From: an uncultured Verrucomicrobiota bacterium
GTDB taxonomy: Bacteria > Verrucomicrobiota > Verrucomicrobiia > Opitutales > Opitutaceae
DNA: 45,050 nt
Assembly (NCBI GenBank): GCA_903906135.1
Contig: CAIVJE010000064.1
Coordinates: 1 to 45,050 of the forward strand
Reading direction: 5' to 3'
Shown here: positions 9,261 to 20,467 of the stretch, one piece after another
Layout of the letters: the number at the start of each line of letters is the position of its first letter
Position numbering within the stretch: position 1 is the first letter of the stretch
Translations under genes and position numbers: made by a program
Notes under the pieces: model-generated
Seen by the model: the letters and a program-made list of their open reading frames with translations, nothing else
Told to the model about the DNA's origin: nothing
Databases searched by the model: none

Positions 9261-10103
9261 GTGCTTTCCCGTATTCTCAGCACCCTAGTTCTCTGGGGCC
9301 TTATTCTTACCAGTCTCTGGTTTTTTGGCGCCCACGCGGCGGTGGTCCTGCTAACCCTACTCTCAGCCCTGACCCTCCATGAATTTTATGGACTCACGGA
9401 AAAAATGGGCGCCCGCCCCTTCCGCTGGATGGGTTTGGTGCTAAGCGGCTTAATGACGGCGGGGCCCTTCTATCTAGCTTTTTTCCTGCAGGAAAATTAC
9501 GAAAACACCAACCTCGCGGCTAATTTACTCGTCCTCGCCTTACTCATCTCCTGTGTGCGTGTGTTGCGTGAACGTGACGCCCACAATCGCGTTGAAACGG
9601 TCGCAGCCACTCTGGGGGGCCTACTTTATATTCCCTTCATGCTGCAGTTTCTCACCGGCATTTTGATGCGGGATAACGACAGCAGCGCTAATCTCTCGCT
9701 CTGTCTGTGGGTCATAGCGGTAGCAAAATTTTGCGATGTCGGTGCGCTGCTCACTGGCCTCGCCATTGGCCGGCATAAATTAGCGCCTAATATTAGTCCG
9801 AAGAAAACCTGGGAAGGCGCGGTCGGCGGAGTGCTGATTTCCGCAGGCGTTGGCGCCGCCATCGCTTTTTTCGCGGCTGATTTGCTCCCGGAGAGCCTGA
9901 CTCCTGCCCTCGCCGCACTCATCGCGGTGCCGCTGGCCATCGTGGCAATCATTTCTGATCTGCTCGAATCGGTGATTAAACGTCGCGCTGATGCCAAGGA
10001 TACGGGTGAACTTATTCCCGGGATCGGCGGCGCCTTTGACCTGACCGATAGTCTAATTCTGACCGCTCCCGTCGCCTACTTCATTTTCTTGTTTGTAGAA
10101 TAA
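9261..10103 (+). CDS. cdsA: Phosphatidate cytidylyltransferase
   Basis: CdsA converts phosphatidic acid and CTP to CDP-diacylglycerol, the branch-point intermediate of membrane phospholipid synthesis. The 280 residues hold about eight membrane helices. The family signature lies at the C-terminus: SVIKRRADAKDTGELIPG followed by GGAFDLTDSL, which keeps the conserved Lys and Asp residues though it differs from the usual LDRxDS form. An internal motif SPKKTWEGAVGG near residue 178 is also typical. The start is a GTG at 9261. It sits 22 bp after uppS and about 90 bp before dxr. Confidence 0.93.
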   Translation: MLSRILSTLVLWGLILTSLWFFGAHAAVVLLTLLSALTLHEFYGLTEKMGARPFRWMGLVLSGLMTAGPFYLAFFLQENYENTNLAANLLVLALLISCVRVLRERDAHNRVETVAATLGGLLYIPFMLQFLTGILMRDNDSSANLSLCLWVIAVAKFCDVGALLTGLAIGRHKLAPNISPKKTWEGAVGGVLISAGVGAAIAFFAADLLPESLTPALAALIAVPLAIVAIISDLLESVIKRRADAKDTGELIPGIGGAFDLTDSLILTAPVAYFIFLFVE

Positions 10104-10196
10104 TGAATTGCCGACGCCACACGGCCCTAGCCACTCGGCGCTGCGCAGGCTGGTTTACCCCTTTGACCTGCGGGGCTTAAAATTTCTCCCGCTGTG

Positions 10197-11366
10197 ATGA
10201 AAACACCTAAACGCCGCGTCGTGCTCCTCGGAGCTACTGGTTCCATCGGAGCCAGCACCCTGCGCGTCATCACCGCCCAAAGCGACCGACTGGAGTTAGT
10301 CGGCATAGCGGCCCACCACAAACAGGCGGAGCTCGCAACTATCGCGCGGCAATTCGGCGTGCGCCATGTTGGACTTTACGACTCAGCCGCCCATACCGCC
10401 GCTTGCCAGAGCAAAGATTTTCCGGCCGGCACAAAATTTTACGGCGGCGCAAGTGGCTTGAGTGAACTCGCCACTTTGCCTGAAGCGGACATTATTTTAA
10501 TCGCGGTCGTCGGCACCGCCGGTCTGCAACCGGCCCTCGCCGCCATTGCGGCCAAAAAAACCATTGCCCTCGCCGCCAAAGAAATCCTCGTGCTCGCGGG
10601 GAAATTTGTCATGGCCGCTGCCCGCGCGAGCGGCAGTCGCTTGCTCCCAGTCGACAGCGAGCACAATGCCGTTTTTCAATGTCTCGAAGGCCATCACTCC
10701 AGCGCGGTCCGTCGGTTGGTTTTAACGGCCTCCGGCGGTGCTTTTCGCGATTGGCCAATCGACCAGCTGAGTGCGGTCACCCCCGCCGATGCGCTCCGCC
10801 ATCCCACGTGGGCCATGGGTCCTAAAATCACGATCGACTCAGCGACGCTTGCGAATAAAGGCCTCGAACTAATCGAGGCCCAGTACCTCTTCGGTCTGCA
10901 GCCCGCGCAATGTCAGGCCGTCCTTCACACCCAAAGCATCGTCCATGCTCTGGTGGAATTTACCGATGGTTCGCTCCTCGCCCAGCTCTGTCCGCCCTCG
11001 ATGACTTTCCCGATTCAGCACGCCCTCCTCTATCCCGAGCGCGCGGCCGCAAGTACGGACGCGGGGCTACCCTTAGATCGGTTCTTATCGCTCGATTTTC
11101 GCCCAGTCGACGAACAGCGGTATCCTTGTCTGCGTTTGGCCCGGGAAGCCATGATCTCCGGCGGGATCGCCCCCGCGATATTTAATGCTGCCAACGAAGT
11201 AGCGGTGGCGGCTTTCCTAGAAAAACGAGCACCGTTTCTTGCGATTCCGCAGATCATCGAACAGACTCTGTCGCATATCAAAATATTTGAGCCAACTTCT
11301 TTGGACCACGTCCTAGCGGCTGATACCGAAGCCCGCCAAATCGCCCACCACCTCCTCTCCCACTAA
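10197..11366 (+). CDS. dxr: 1-deoxy-D-xylulose-5-phosphate reductoisomerase
   Basis: Dxr catalyses the first committed step of the MEP pathway, converting DXP to MEP with NADPH and a divalent metal. The roughly 389-residue protein starts with the nucleotide-binding motif LLGATGSIGAST, has the metal-binding DSEHNAVFQCL segment near residue 155, and has the substrate-loop signature KITIDSATLANKGLE. A GTG directly in front (10194) is an alternative start. The stop codon overlaps the rseP start in a TAATG, so the two are translationally coupled. Another MEP enzyme, ispG, lies two genes downstream. Confidence 0.95.
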   Translation: MKTPKRRVVLLGATGSIGASTLRVITAQSDRLELVGIAAHHKQAELATIARQFGVRHVGLYDSAAHTAACQSKDFPAGTKFYGGASGLSELATLPEADIILIAVVGTAGLQPALAAIAAKKTIALAAKEILVLAGKFVMAAARASGSRLLPVDSEHNAVFQCLEGHHSSAVRRLVLTASGGAFRDWPIDQLSAVTPADALRHPTWAMGPKITIDSATLANKGLELIEAQYLFGLQPAQCQAVLHTQSIVHALVEFTDGSLLAQLCPPSMTFPIQHALLYPERAAASTDAGLPLDRFLSLDFRPVDEQRYPCLRLAREAMISGGIAPAIFNAANEVAVAAFLEKRAPFLAIPQIIEQTLSHIKIFEPTSLDHVLAADTEARQIAHHLLSH

Positions 11367-12838
11367 TGTCTGCTGCTACTCTCACTGCTTTGCTCGGCAA
11401 CATTTGGTCAATTTTCTTGATCATCCTTTTTTTCGGCGGGTCGATTTTTGTGCATGAGCTGGGGCACTTTCTCGCAGCTCGCCGCCGGGGGCTGAAAGTA
11501 TCGCGTTTTTCCATTGGCTTCGGGCCGGCCATGTTCTCCCACACTGGCCGCGACGGTGTTGAATACCGTATAAACTGGCTGCCGCTAGGTGGCTATGTGG
11601 CCTTACCCCAGCTGGCCGATCTCAGTGGGCTCGAGGGTGAAGTTGACCCCCAGGCGGTCAAACTGCCCCCGATCTCTTACAGCACCAAGCTCATCGTCTT
11701 TGTCGCCGGTGCGGTCTTCAACATACTCTTTGCTTTTACCCTCGCCTCCGTTTTGTGGATCGTGGGCCAGCCGGTGGTAGAGGAAGAACAAACTACCAAA
11801 ATTGGCTTTGTTCACCCGACGATCGAACTGCCCAACGGAAAATCAGCGCCGGGGCCGGCCTTTCTGGCCGGGCTGAAAAGTGGCGATGTTATTTTAACAG
11901 TCGATGGCAAGACGGTTAAAACGCTCAGCGATATCGGCCAATTAGTGGTCCTCGGCAGCGGCCGCACTCCGCAAGGCCGACCGAGTGTAGAAATTGAATT
12001 CACCCATGAAGGCAAAGCGCAGCGCGCCACCTTGGTCCCTGAATTAGTTGGCGCCGAAGAAGTGCGCGAAATTGGCATCGAACCAGCAGCTAAAGTAACG
12101 ATCGCCGGAGTCCAAGCGGGCCGCCCCGCCGAAGCCGCTGGGCTTAAATTTCGTGATGTCATTACCCACATTAATGGTCAACCCGTGGGCTACGTTGGCT
12201 TCATCGCGGATTATTTACGCCTGAATGGCGAAAAGCCCGTAACGCTGACCTACCTGCGCGAGAGCCAAATCAATCAAGTAACAGTTGTACCGGCTAAAAT
12301 AAATGATCCAGAAACTAAACGAGATGTCTACCGACTGGGCGTTCAACTGCGCGGAGCGCTCACGTTGAAAACCATTCGTACGCCCCCTTGGGAACAGGTT
12401 TGGGATAAGGCGGTGTGGACGGGGCGCACGCTGCAAAGTTTACTCAGCCCGAATTCCAATATTGGCATATCCAAGCTGAGTGGCCCCCTTGGGATCGCTG
12501 ACCGCGTCCACCAATTTGCCCAAGTAGATTTCCGCCTCCTGCTCTGGTTTATCATCTTAATAAATGTGAACCTCGCGATCTTCAACCTACTGCCGATTCC
12601 CGTGCTCGATGGTGGACATATGGCCTTTGCCACAATCGCAAAATTACGCGGCAAAGATCTACCCATTAAAATGGTTGCGACCATTCAGAGCGTGTTCGTG
12701 GTCTTGCTCCTTTCGATGATGGCTTACGTCACCCTGTTCGGAGATTTACCGCGGATGGCCCGAGAATCAAAAGCGGCGACGCAAGCGAAGGAAGCGGCCG
12801 AGCAGTCGAAAAAAATCGCCGAGCCCGCCAAACCCTAA
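11366..12838 (+). CDS. rseP: RIP metalloprotease RseP (site-2 protease)
   Basis: RseP cleaves transmembrane substrates inside the bilayer, for example anti-sigma factors and leftover signal peptides. The 490-residue protein shows the zinc motif HELGH (H30, E31, H34) in the first helix, two periplasmic PDZ domains (about residues 160-235 and 245-310), and the third-ligand motif LLPIPVLDGGH with D415 in the C-terminal membrane part. The C-terminus ends in a lysine/alanine-rich tail. It overlaps the dxr stop by one base and precedes ispG by 111 bp. Its partners here (DegS-like protease, sigma factor) are not in the window. Confidence 0.94.
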   Translation: MSAATLTALLGNIWSIFLIILFFGGSIFVHELGHFLAARRRGLKVSRFSIGFGPAMFSHTGRDGVEYRINWLPLGGYVALPQLADLSGLEGEVDPQAVKLPPISYSTKLIVFVAGAVFNILFAFTLASVLWIVGQPVVEEEQTTKIGFVHPTIELPNGKSAPGPAFLAGLKSGDVILTVDGKTVKTLSDIGQLVVLGSGRTPQGRPSVEIEFTHEGKAQRATLVPELVGAEEVREIGIEPAAKVTIAGVQAGRPAEAAGLKFRDVITHINGQPVGYVGFIADYLRLNGEKPVTLTYLRESQINQVTVVPAKINDPETKRDVYRLGVQLRGALTLKTIRTPPWEQVWDKAVWTGRTLQSLLSPNSNIGISKLSGPLGIADRVHQFAQVDFRLLLWFIILINVNLAIFNLLPIPVLDGGHMAFATIAKLRGKDLPIKMVATIQSVFVVLLLSMMAYVTLFGDLPRMARESKAATQAKEAAEQSKKIAEPAKP

Positions 12839-12949
12839 ACCGTTGCTCGTCCGCCCTGCAGGATGCCGGCCTCAGCCGAGTTCAATTTATTACGTTGCCG
12901 GGCGACCCGCGCTTGCCAGCCCCTGCCGGTTATTGATTGATTTTCTGTT

Positions 12950-15028
12950 ATGTCCTACTGCGCATCCCGTTCGCATACCCTCCGCCGCCGTACCATCGGC
13001 GTCATGGTGGGCAATCTCGGCGTAGGCGGAGATCAGCCGATTCGCCTGCAGTCGATGACTACCAGCGACACGCAAGACGTCGCCGCGACGGTTCGGCAGT
13101 CCATCGCGCTGGCCGAAGTCGGTTGCGAAATCATTCGAATTACGGCGCCCAATGTAGCGGCCGCGAGATGCTTGCGCGACATTCGCACCCAATTTTCGGC
13201 GGCGGGCTTCGCGCATGTGCCCCTGGTGGCAGATATTCATTTCCTGCCGGCGGCGGCGATGGAAGCGGTCGAACACGTAGAAAAAGTGCGCGTCAATCCC
13301 GGCAACTATGCGGACAAAAAGAAATTCGCCGTTAAAGAGTATTCCGACGCTGACTATGATTCCGAGCTGCAGCGGCTCCATGATTTATTTTCCCCGCTCG
13401 TAATCCGCAGCAAGACGCTGGGTCGAGCCATGCGCATTGGCACTAACCATGGTTCGCTCTCGGATCGGATCATGAACCGCTACGGGGATACGCCGCTCGG
13501 CATGGTTGAGAGCGCCCTGGAATTTCTCCGCATTGCCCGCGCGCATGACTATCACGCCATCATGCTTTCGATGAAAGCGAGCAACCCCAAGGTGATGATT
13601 CAGGCTTACCGCTTGTTAGTGGATCGCATGCAGCAAGAAGACATGCACTACCCGCTGCACCTCGGCGTCACCGAAGCCGGCGATGGGGAAGATGGCCGCA
13701 TTAAGAGCGCCATCGGCATCGGCAGTTTACTCCTCGATGGTCTGGGTGATACCATCCGCGTATCACTGACCGAAGATTCGGTTTACGAAATCCCCGTCGC
13801 GCGAGCGATCGCCGATAAAGCGATGCAGCAATGGCGAGAAAACCATGCCGCAGCCCCGCGACCCCTGACGTTAGCGGCAGCCGAAAACGCAGAACTAGAT
13901 CCGTACCATTTTACGCGTCGTCTCACGACCACCCTGCCGCTTGCACCGACTTGCTTAGTCGGGCCAGCCCAACCACCCCGCGTTATCGTCCCCACCACCT
14001 TAAACGCGCTGGCCGCCACGAGCCAATCCCTCGCCGCGCCAAAATTTAAAGACACTCCCGCCGAAGGATTATTGGTGCCGATCAATACCGAGGCTGATTT
14101 AGCGGCCGTGGCGGAATTTAAATTCTCAGCTGATCAGCCGGGGCAATTTTTAGTCCTCGATCTTAATTCGCAACTATCGCCGATAGCCTTGGAGTCCACG
14201 CTCGCCGGCGCCCCCCGCCGATTCATGCTGACCCGAGAATTTGGCCCAGCCGATCTAACGATTTTCTCCCAATTTCTCACTCTCGTACGTCGCCACGGGC
14301 AGTTGCTGGCAGCTCAAATCGCGCCAGAGGATTTCCCTGTCTACACACCGCTCCTGGGACCGCTCGGTGACGCTAGCCTGATCTTCACCCTGGCAACGCG
14401 GCACTCCACCCCGACCTCAGGCCATGCCTTGGGTGCGTACCGGCAGCTGGCTAAGAATTTAACCGAGCTCGGCAGTCAGGCCCCCATCTGGATTCGTAAC
14501 ACGTCCGCCAACGCGCTACAGGATGACCCGACCTATCTTTCACGTTTACTCGAAGCGAGTTTCCTCAGCGGCAGTCTCTTGTGCGATGGACTCGGTGATT
14601 TAATCAGCATTGAGACTGAGCCCGATGTCGGCCGCGCCACCCTCCTCGCTTATAATGTGCTCCAAGGTGCTGGTGCTCGCCTGTCCAAAACAGAATTTGT
14701 CGCTTGCCCAAGTTGCGGCCGCACCCTCTTTGATTTGCAGAGCACGACCCAACGCATTCGCGCCCAGACGGGGCATCTGAAGGGCGTCAAATTGGCCATT
14801 ATGGGCTGCATTGTGAATGGCCCGGGGGAAATGGCGGACGCAGATTTTGGCTACGTGGGCGGAGCCCCCGGAAAAATCAACCTCTACGTTGGTAAAAATT
14901 GCGTCCAGTATAACATTCCCGAGGCTGAGGCCGACGCTCGGCTCATTGCTCTCATGCGGGAACACGGCAAGTGGGCGGAGCCCGAATCCTCGGTCGCCAC
15001 TCCCACCGTCAACCGAAACTCCCTCTAG
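12950..15028 (+). CDS. ispG: 4-hydroxy-3-methylbut-2-en-1-yl diphosphate synthase, long three-domain form
   Basis: IspG reductively converts MEcPP to HMBPP, the penultimate MEP-pathway step, using a [4Fe-4S] cluster. This protein has 692 residues against about 370 in E. coli. The N-terminal TIM barrel ends near residue 285, an insert domain of roughly 280 residues follows, and the Fe-S domain closes the protein. Cluster ligands are visible at C586, C589, C620 and E627, with almost the E. coli spacing. The three-domain form is known from plants, Chlamydiae and Bacteroidetes. The start at 12950 is an ATG with no Shine-Dalgarno. It ends the uppS-cdsA-dxr-rseP-ispG run. Confidence 0.95.
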   Translation: MSYCASRSHTLRRRTIGVMVGNLGVGGDQPIRLQSMTTSDTQDVAATVRQSIALAEVGCEIIRITAPNVAAARCLRDIRTQFSAAGFAHVPLVADIHFLPAAAMEAVEHVEKVRVNPGNYADKKKFAVKEYSDADYDSELQRLHDLFSPLVIRSKTLGRAMRIGTNHGSLSDRIMNRYGDTPLGMVESALEFLRIARAHDYHAIMLSMKASNPKVMIQAYRLLVDRMQQEDMHYPLHLGVTEAGDGEDGRIKSAIGIGSLLLDGLGDTIRVSLTEDSVYEIPVARAIADKAMQQWRENHAAAPRPLTLAAAENAELDPYHFTRRLTTTLPLAPTCLVGPAQPPRVIVPTTLNALAATSQSLAAPKFKDTPAEGLLVPINTEADLAAVAEFKFSADQPGQFLVLDLNSQLSPIALESTLAGAPRRFMLTREFGPADLTIFSQFLTLVRRHGQLLAAQIAPEDFPVYTPLLGPLGDASLIFTLATRHSTPTSGHALGAYRQLAKNLTELGSQAPIWIRNTSANALQDDPTYLSRLLEASFLSGSLLCDGLGDLISIETEPDVGRATLLAYNVLQGAGARLSKTEFVACPSCGRTLFDLQSTTQRIRAQTGHLKGVKLAIMGCIVNGPGEMADADFGYVGGAPGKINLYVGKNCVQYNIPEAEADARLIALMREHGKWAEPESSVATPTVNRNSL

Positions 15029-15406
15029 CCAGTGGCCGCGAGGGGAGCGTGAACATTCGCAACCCTAAAATCAGAAAAGTTATCCCCCGCCCCACTGTGA
15101 ACAAGATGTCGGAAAGTTGCGCTTGAAAGGTATTTTGTGATTCACGTTAGTCGCGAAGTTACTTTTACTGTTCCTTCCTTTCGCTTGTTCTTTGCCAACT
15201 CCGCCGCGTACTCCGCACTCCGGTTTATCCAAGGTTTTCCCAGATTCTGGTCAAAATCACCCTGCCTACAGCCCAATTTGGTCTGATGATGAGTGATCGC
15301 CACCCCCCTTTCCCTTGTGATTTACGGCTTACGGTAGATGCCACGGTAGTTGTCGCAAATGCAGTTGCTGAGGTGTGAATTAATCACCAACTATCTCATC
15401 TCCGTT
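15029..15406 (+). promoter_or_regulatory. dnaA upstream region with DnaA-box-like sites; possible oriC
   Basis: This 378-bp gene-free stretch separates ispG from dnaA. Against the consensus TTATNCACA I see one-mismatch sites at 15096-15104 (reverse strand, TTGTTCACA) and 15374-15382 (reverse strand, TGTGAATTA read forward). Two-mismatch sites lie at 15080-15088 and 15225-15233. The second site lies about 25 bp before the dnaA start, where autoregulatory boxes are common. No obvious AT-rich unwinding stretch or perfect box is present, so an origin is only possible, and dnaA autoregulation is the safer reading. Confidence 0.4.
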
Positions 15407-16780
15407 ATGCCCCACACCACCCTCCAATCCAATCTCTGGGAAACAGTAAAATGTGACCTCAAGGGATTATTCCCGGAGGACGTATTCCAGATGTGGTTTG
15501 AGCCCCTGCGCTGCCTAGCCGCTACCGAAGATGCCCTCGTGCTGGGTGTATCCAACGATTTTGCGGCGATTTGGATTCACGACAACTATCTCGATCTCAT
15601 TTCTCAGCGCCTTCGACTGGCGGCCGGGCGCATGGTGCATGTCTCCCTGAAGAAAGCCGATCAGCCTGGCGGGGAAACTTCCGCTCCGATCACCGAGCCT
15701 AAAAGTCGCGCCCCGCAGGCCAAGCGCACCTTGCGCTACGACGAACGCCTCGCCTCCGCCGGCTCGCTCAACCCGCGCAACTCTTTCGAGAATTTTGTGG
15801 TTGGTCCCAACAGCCAATTGGCGCACGCCGCTTCGCTCGCGGTCGCGCAGGCCCCCGCCCAAGCCTACAATCCACTTTTCATTCACGGTTCGACGGGGCT
15901 CGGCAAGACCCACCTGATGCATGCCATTGGCCATAGCATCCTCCAGCGCAATCCCGAGGCGCGCGTCGCCTATCTTTCCACGGAGAAATTCACGAATGAA
16001 TACATTCACGCTATTCAGGAAAATGCGCTGACCAAGTTCCGCCAACGCTACCGCAGCGTGGACGTTCTCCTGGTGGACGATGTGCAATTTCTGGCGGGCA
16101 AAGAGCGCATCCAGGAAGAATTTTTTCACACCTTTAACGACCTATTCGAGTCACAAAAGCAGATCGTAATTTCTAGCGACCGCCCCGTTACAGAAATTGC
16201 CACGCTCGAAGCACGCCTCGTCTCCCGTTTTCAATGGGGCCTGTCCGCCGATATCCAATCACCCGATTTTGAAACTCGCGTCGCTATTCTAAAAACCAAA
16301 GCGGCGACCCTCAAGGTTACCTTGCCGATGCCGGTGATTGAATTCATGGCGCAGCATATTTCAAAAAATATCCGCCGGTTGGAAGGTGCGCTGATTAAAA
16401 TTTCGAGCTACGCCGCCTTAACCGGCAAAACCCTGGACCTCGCTTCAGCCGAATTGTTGCTCAAAGACGTGTTGATGGAGGAAGCGCAAAATCGTCTCAA
16501 TATCGAGGGGATTCAGAAACGCGTCGCCGAGCATTATCAGATTCGTCACTCCGACATGACCAGCAAGCGCCGGCCCAGCGCCATTGCCTTTCCTCGGCAG
16601 ATCGCGATGTACCTCTCTCGGCAACTCACCCGCCACTCGCTTCAAGAAATTGGCCAAGCTTTTGGTGGTCGCGATCACGGCACCGTTATTCATGCCGTGA
16701 AAACGGTCGAGAATATGATGGAGCAAGATAACTCCGTTCAGGGCAGCGTTGATTTCCTCAAGAGCCAGCTGACCAAGTAA
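15407..16780 (+). CDS. dnaA: Chromosomal replication initiator protein DnaA
   Basis: DnaA binds boxes at the origin, oligomerises with ATP and opens the duplex. I start it at the ATG at 15407 (457 aa, MPHTTLQSNLWE). An in-frame start at 15350 would add residues foreign to the family. Domain I covers about residues 1-80 and a variable linker follows. The AAA+ domain has Walker A GSTGLGKTH (K167) and Walker B VDVLLVDDVQFLAGKE. The C-terminal box-binding helix-turn-helix includes FGGRDHGTVIHAVKTVE near residue 425. No dnaN or recF follows; an unknown gene comes next instead. Confidence 0.97.
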   Translation: MPHTTLQSNLWETVKCDLKGLFPEDVFQMWFEPLRCLAATEDALVLGVSNDFAAIWIHDNYLDLISQRLRLAAGRMVHVSLKKADQPGGETSAPITEPKSRAPQAKRTLRYDERLASAGSLNPRNSFENFVVGPNSQLAHAASLAVAQAPAQAYNPLFIHGSTGLGKTHLMHAIGHSILQRNPEARVAYLSTEKFTNEYIHAIQENALTKFRQRYRSVDVLLVDDVQFLAGKERIQEEFFHTFNDLFESQKQIVISSDRPVTEIATLEARLVSRFQWGLSADIQSPDFETRVAILKTKAATLKVTLPMPVIEFMAQHISKNIRRLEGALIKISSYAALTGKTLDLASAELLLKDVLMEEAQNRLNIEGIQKRVAEHYQIRHSDMTSKRRPSAIAFPRQIAMYLSRQLTRHSLQEIGQAFGGRDHGTVIHAVKTVENMMEQDNSVQGSVDFLKSQLTK

Positions 16781-16869
16781 GCTGAGGGCCCTTTCGCGTT
16801 TCGCGATTAATCGAAGCATTGCTTTGTTTTCTCGGTCAGCCTTAAAAAGAACTTAGCATAAAAAATTAG

Positions 16870-17415
16870 ATGTCCCTCACTCCTGAACAAAAACAAGCCG
16901 TCGCCAGCTGGGTCGCCGCTGGAGATAATCTGTCCTTAGTTCAAAAGAAGCTAACGGAGCAATTCAAGGTCTCCATGACCTATATGGATGTGCGCTTCCT
17001 CGTGGATGATTTGGGCCTGGAATTGAAAAATGCCGCCCCGAAAGCGGATGCTTCCGATGTCACGAAGACCGCTCCGGCCGCCAACCAGACCCCTCCGCCT
17101 CATCCAGCGGGCGATGAATATATCGCCGGCGCTGATGATGTCCCTCCGGCCTCGGATGAAGCTAATTTGCCGGCCGAAGGCGAAGCACCCCCTAGCACGA
17201 GCACCCTAACCCTCGAAGTCGATCGCATCATGCGCCCTGGTACTGTGGTGAGCGGTACGGTGACATTCAGCGACGGCGTCTCCGGCAAATGGGCCCTCGA
17301 CCAGCAGGGTCGCCTGATGCTCGATACCCCACAGAAGGGTTATCAGCCCAATCCCGCCGATGTGCAGACCTTTCAGCGAGAACTGCAGACTCAACTGCAG
17401 CGGCAGGGATACTAA
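16870..17415 (+). CDS. Conserved-looking hypothetical protein downstream of dnaA
   Basis: I do not recognise this 181-residue protein. Residues 1-55 look like a small helical bundle, possibly helix-turn-helix-like. The middle (about 60-115) is Ala/Pro/Asp-rich and probably disordered. The last 65 residues appear beta-rich, with alternating hydrophobic strands around TVVSGTVTFSDGVSGKWALD, ending in a Gln-rich amphipathic helix. There is no signal peptide or membrane segment, so it is likely cytoplasmic. The ATG at 16870 lies 89 bp after dnaA on the same strand, and it could be co-transcribed. Codon use looks like the neighbours, which supports a real gene. Confidence 0.75.
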   Translation: MSLTPEQKQAVASWVAAGDNLSLVQKKLTEQFKVSMTYMDVRFLVDDLGLELKNAAPKADASDVTKTAPAANQTPPPHPAGDEYIAGADDVPPASDEANLPAEGEAPPSTSTLTLEVDRIMRPGTVVSGTVTFSDGVSGKWALDQQGRLMLDTPQKGYQPNPADVQTFQRELQTQLQRQGY

Positions 17416-17487
17416 GTTCGACGCTCGCGCTTAAAGATCCGCCGCGAGCTGGCCAACCCAGCATCGATCGCACGATCGGTTCAACCG

Positions 17488-19557
<2,070 letters not shown>

Positions 19558-19610
19558 TTAATTTCAACCCGGAGCTTTGGTGTAATTACACGCTATCCAA
19601 GGGCGCCGCT

Positions 19611-20111
19611 TCATTTCCTGACGTTGGCTCCGGGCTTGGGTTGATTTTGTTTAAATTTGAGCGGCGTTTCCAGCAAATGACGGTAACGGGCCCAGCCTAG
19701 ATACAGCCCAACCGCCAACCCCGCCCCCAAGCTGTCGGCCAGCCAGTCGGCCCACTCAAACATGCGAATAATCGTAAAGCTCTGACGGAATTCGTCGCCC
19801 AAGCCGTAGGCTGACGTTATGGCGATGGCCCACCAAGCCCCGAGCACGGGCCATCGCGCCAAGGCTGGCAACCGCACCACGGCTGTGGCGAGCATCCCAT
19901 AAATTGCAAAATGCCCCACCTTGTCGGGTGCGAAAGCCGTTATTTTGACATTAACGACGGCAAAGCCGGAACACCAGGTGATGGTTCCAGCCAGTAAGAT
20001 CGGCCAGACGAGCGCCCGACGTTCCGTCCAGACCGATTGAGCAGCATCCATCCGCTCATGCTTGCAGATCATAAAATCCTCGGCGAGTGGGATTTTCACC
20101 CGTGAGCGCAT
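19611..20111 (-). CDS. VanZ-like membrane protein
   Basis: The product of up to 166 residues has about four membrane helices and the VanZ-family signatures DKVGHFAIYGMLA and GLGDEFRQSF followed by EWADWLADSLGAGLA. VanZ was named for teicoplanin resistance in enterococci, but most relatives are small membrane proteins of unknown role. The start is uncertain: ATGs at 20111, 20072 and 20051 are in frame, and the first membrane helix begins after all three. It lies 80 bp upstream of ligA on the same strand and directly follows the tRNA-Pro gene in the direction of transcription. Confidence 0.82.
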   Translation of the reverse strand: MRSRVKIPLAEDFMICKHERMDAAQSVWTERRALVWPILLAGTITWCSGFAVVNVKITAFAPDKVGHFAIYGMLATAVVRLPALARWPVLGAWWAIAITSAYGLGDEFRQSFTIIRMFEWADWLADSLGAGLAVGLYLGWARYRHLLETPLKFKQNQPKPGANVRK

Positions 20112-20147
20112 AAGTTCTCACCTGCGCCAGTAATTATCTGCTTAAAA

Positions 20148-20224
<77 letters not shown>

Positions 20225-20390
20225 TCTCTACGAGGGATCAAAAAGCCTCACCGCTTGGTGTGATGCAAGCCCTTTCCTTAGCCGCAATTCAGGGGACCCA
20301 GTGGGACGATTTCAGCTAGAGCAAACCCACTCGATTCGTAAAAAATGCTGCAATCCCCAGAAAGTGCCTTCAACTAGCTGACGTTAAAGT

Positions 20391-20467
20391 GTCCTCGTAG
20401 CTCAACCGGATAGAGCTCTTGCCTTCTAAGCAAGCGGTTGTGGGTTCGAGTCCCGCCGAGGACGCCA
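20391..20467 (+). tRNA. tRNA-Arg (anticodon TCT)
   Basis: The acceptor GTCCTCG pairs with CGAGGAC. The D-stem is GCTC/GAGC, the anticodon stem CTTGC/GCAAG encloses CTTCTAA, and the T-arm has TTCGAGT. The anticodon TCT reads arginine AGA. The discriminator G and CCA are encoded. It lies on the opposite strand to the tRNA-Pro gene, 166 bp away. Confidence 0.95.
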
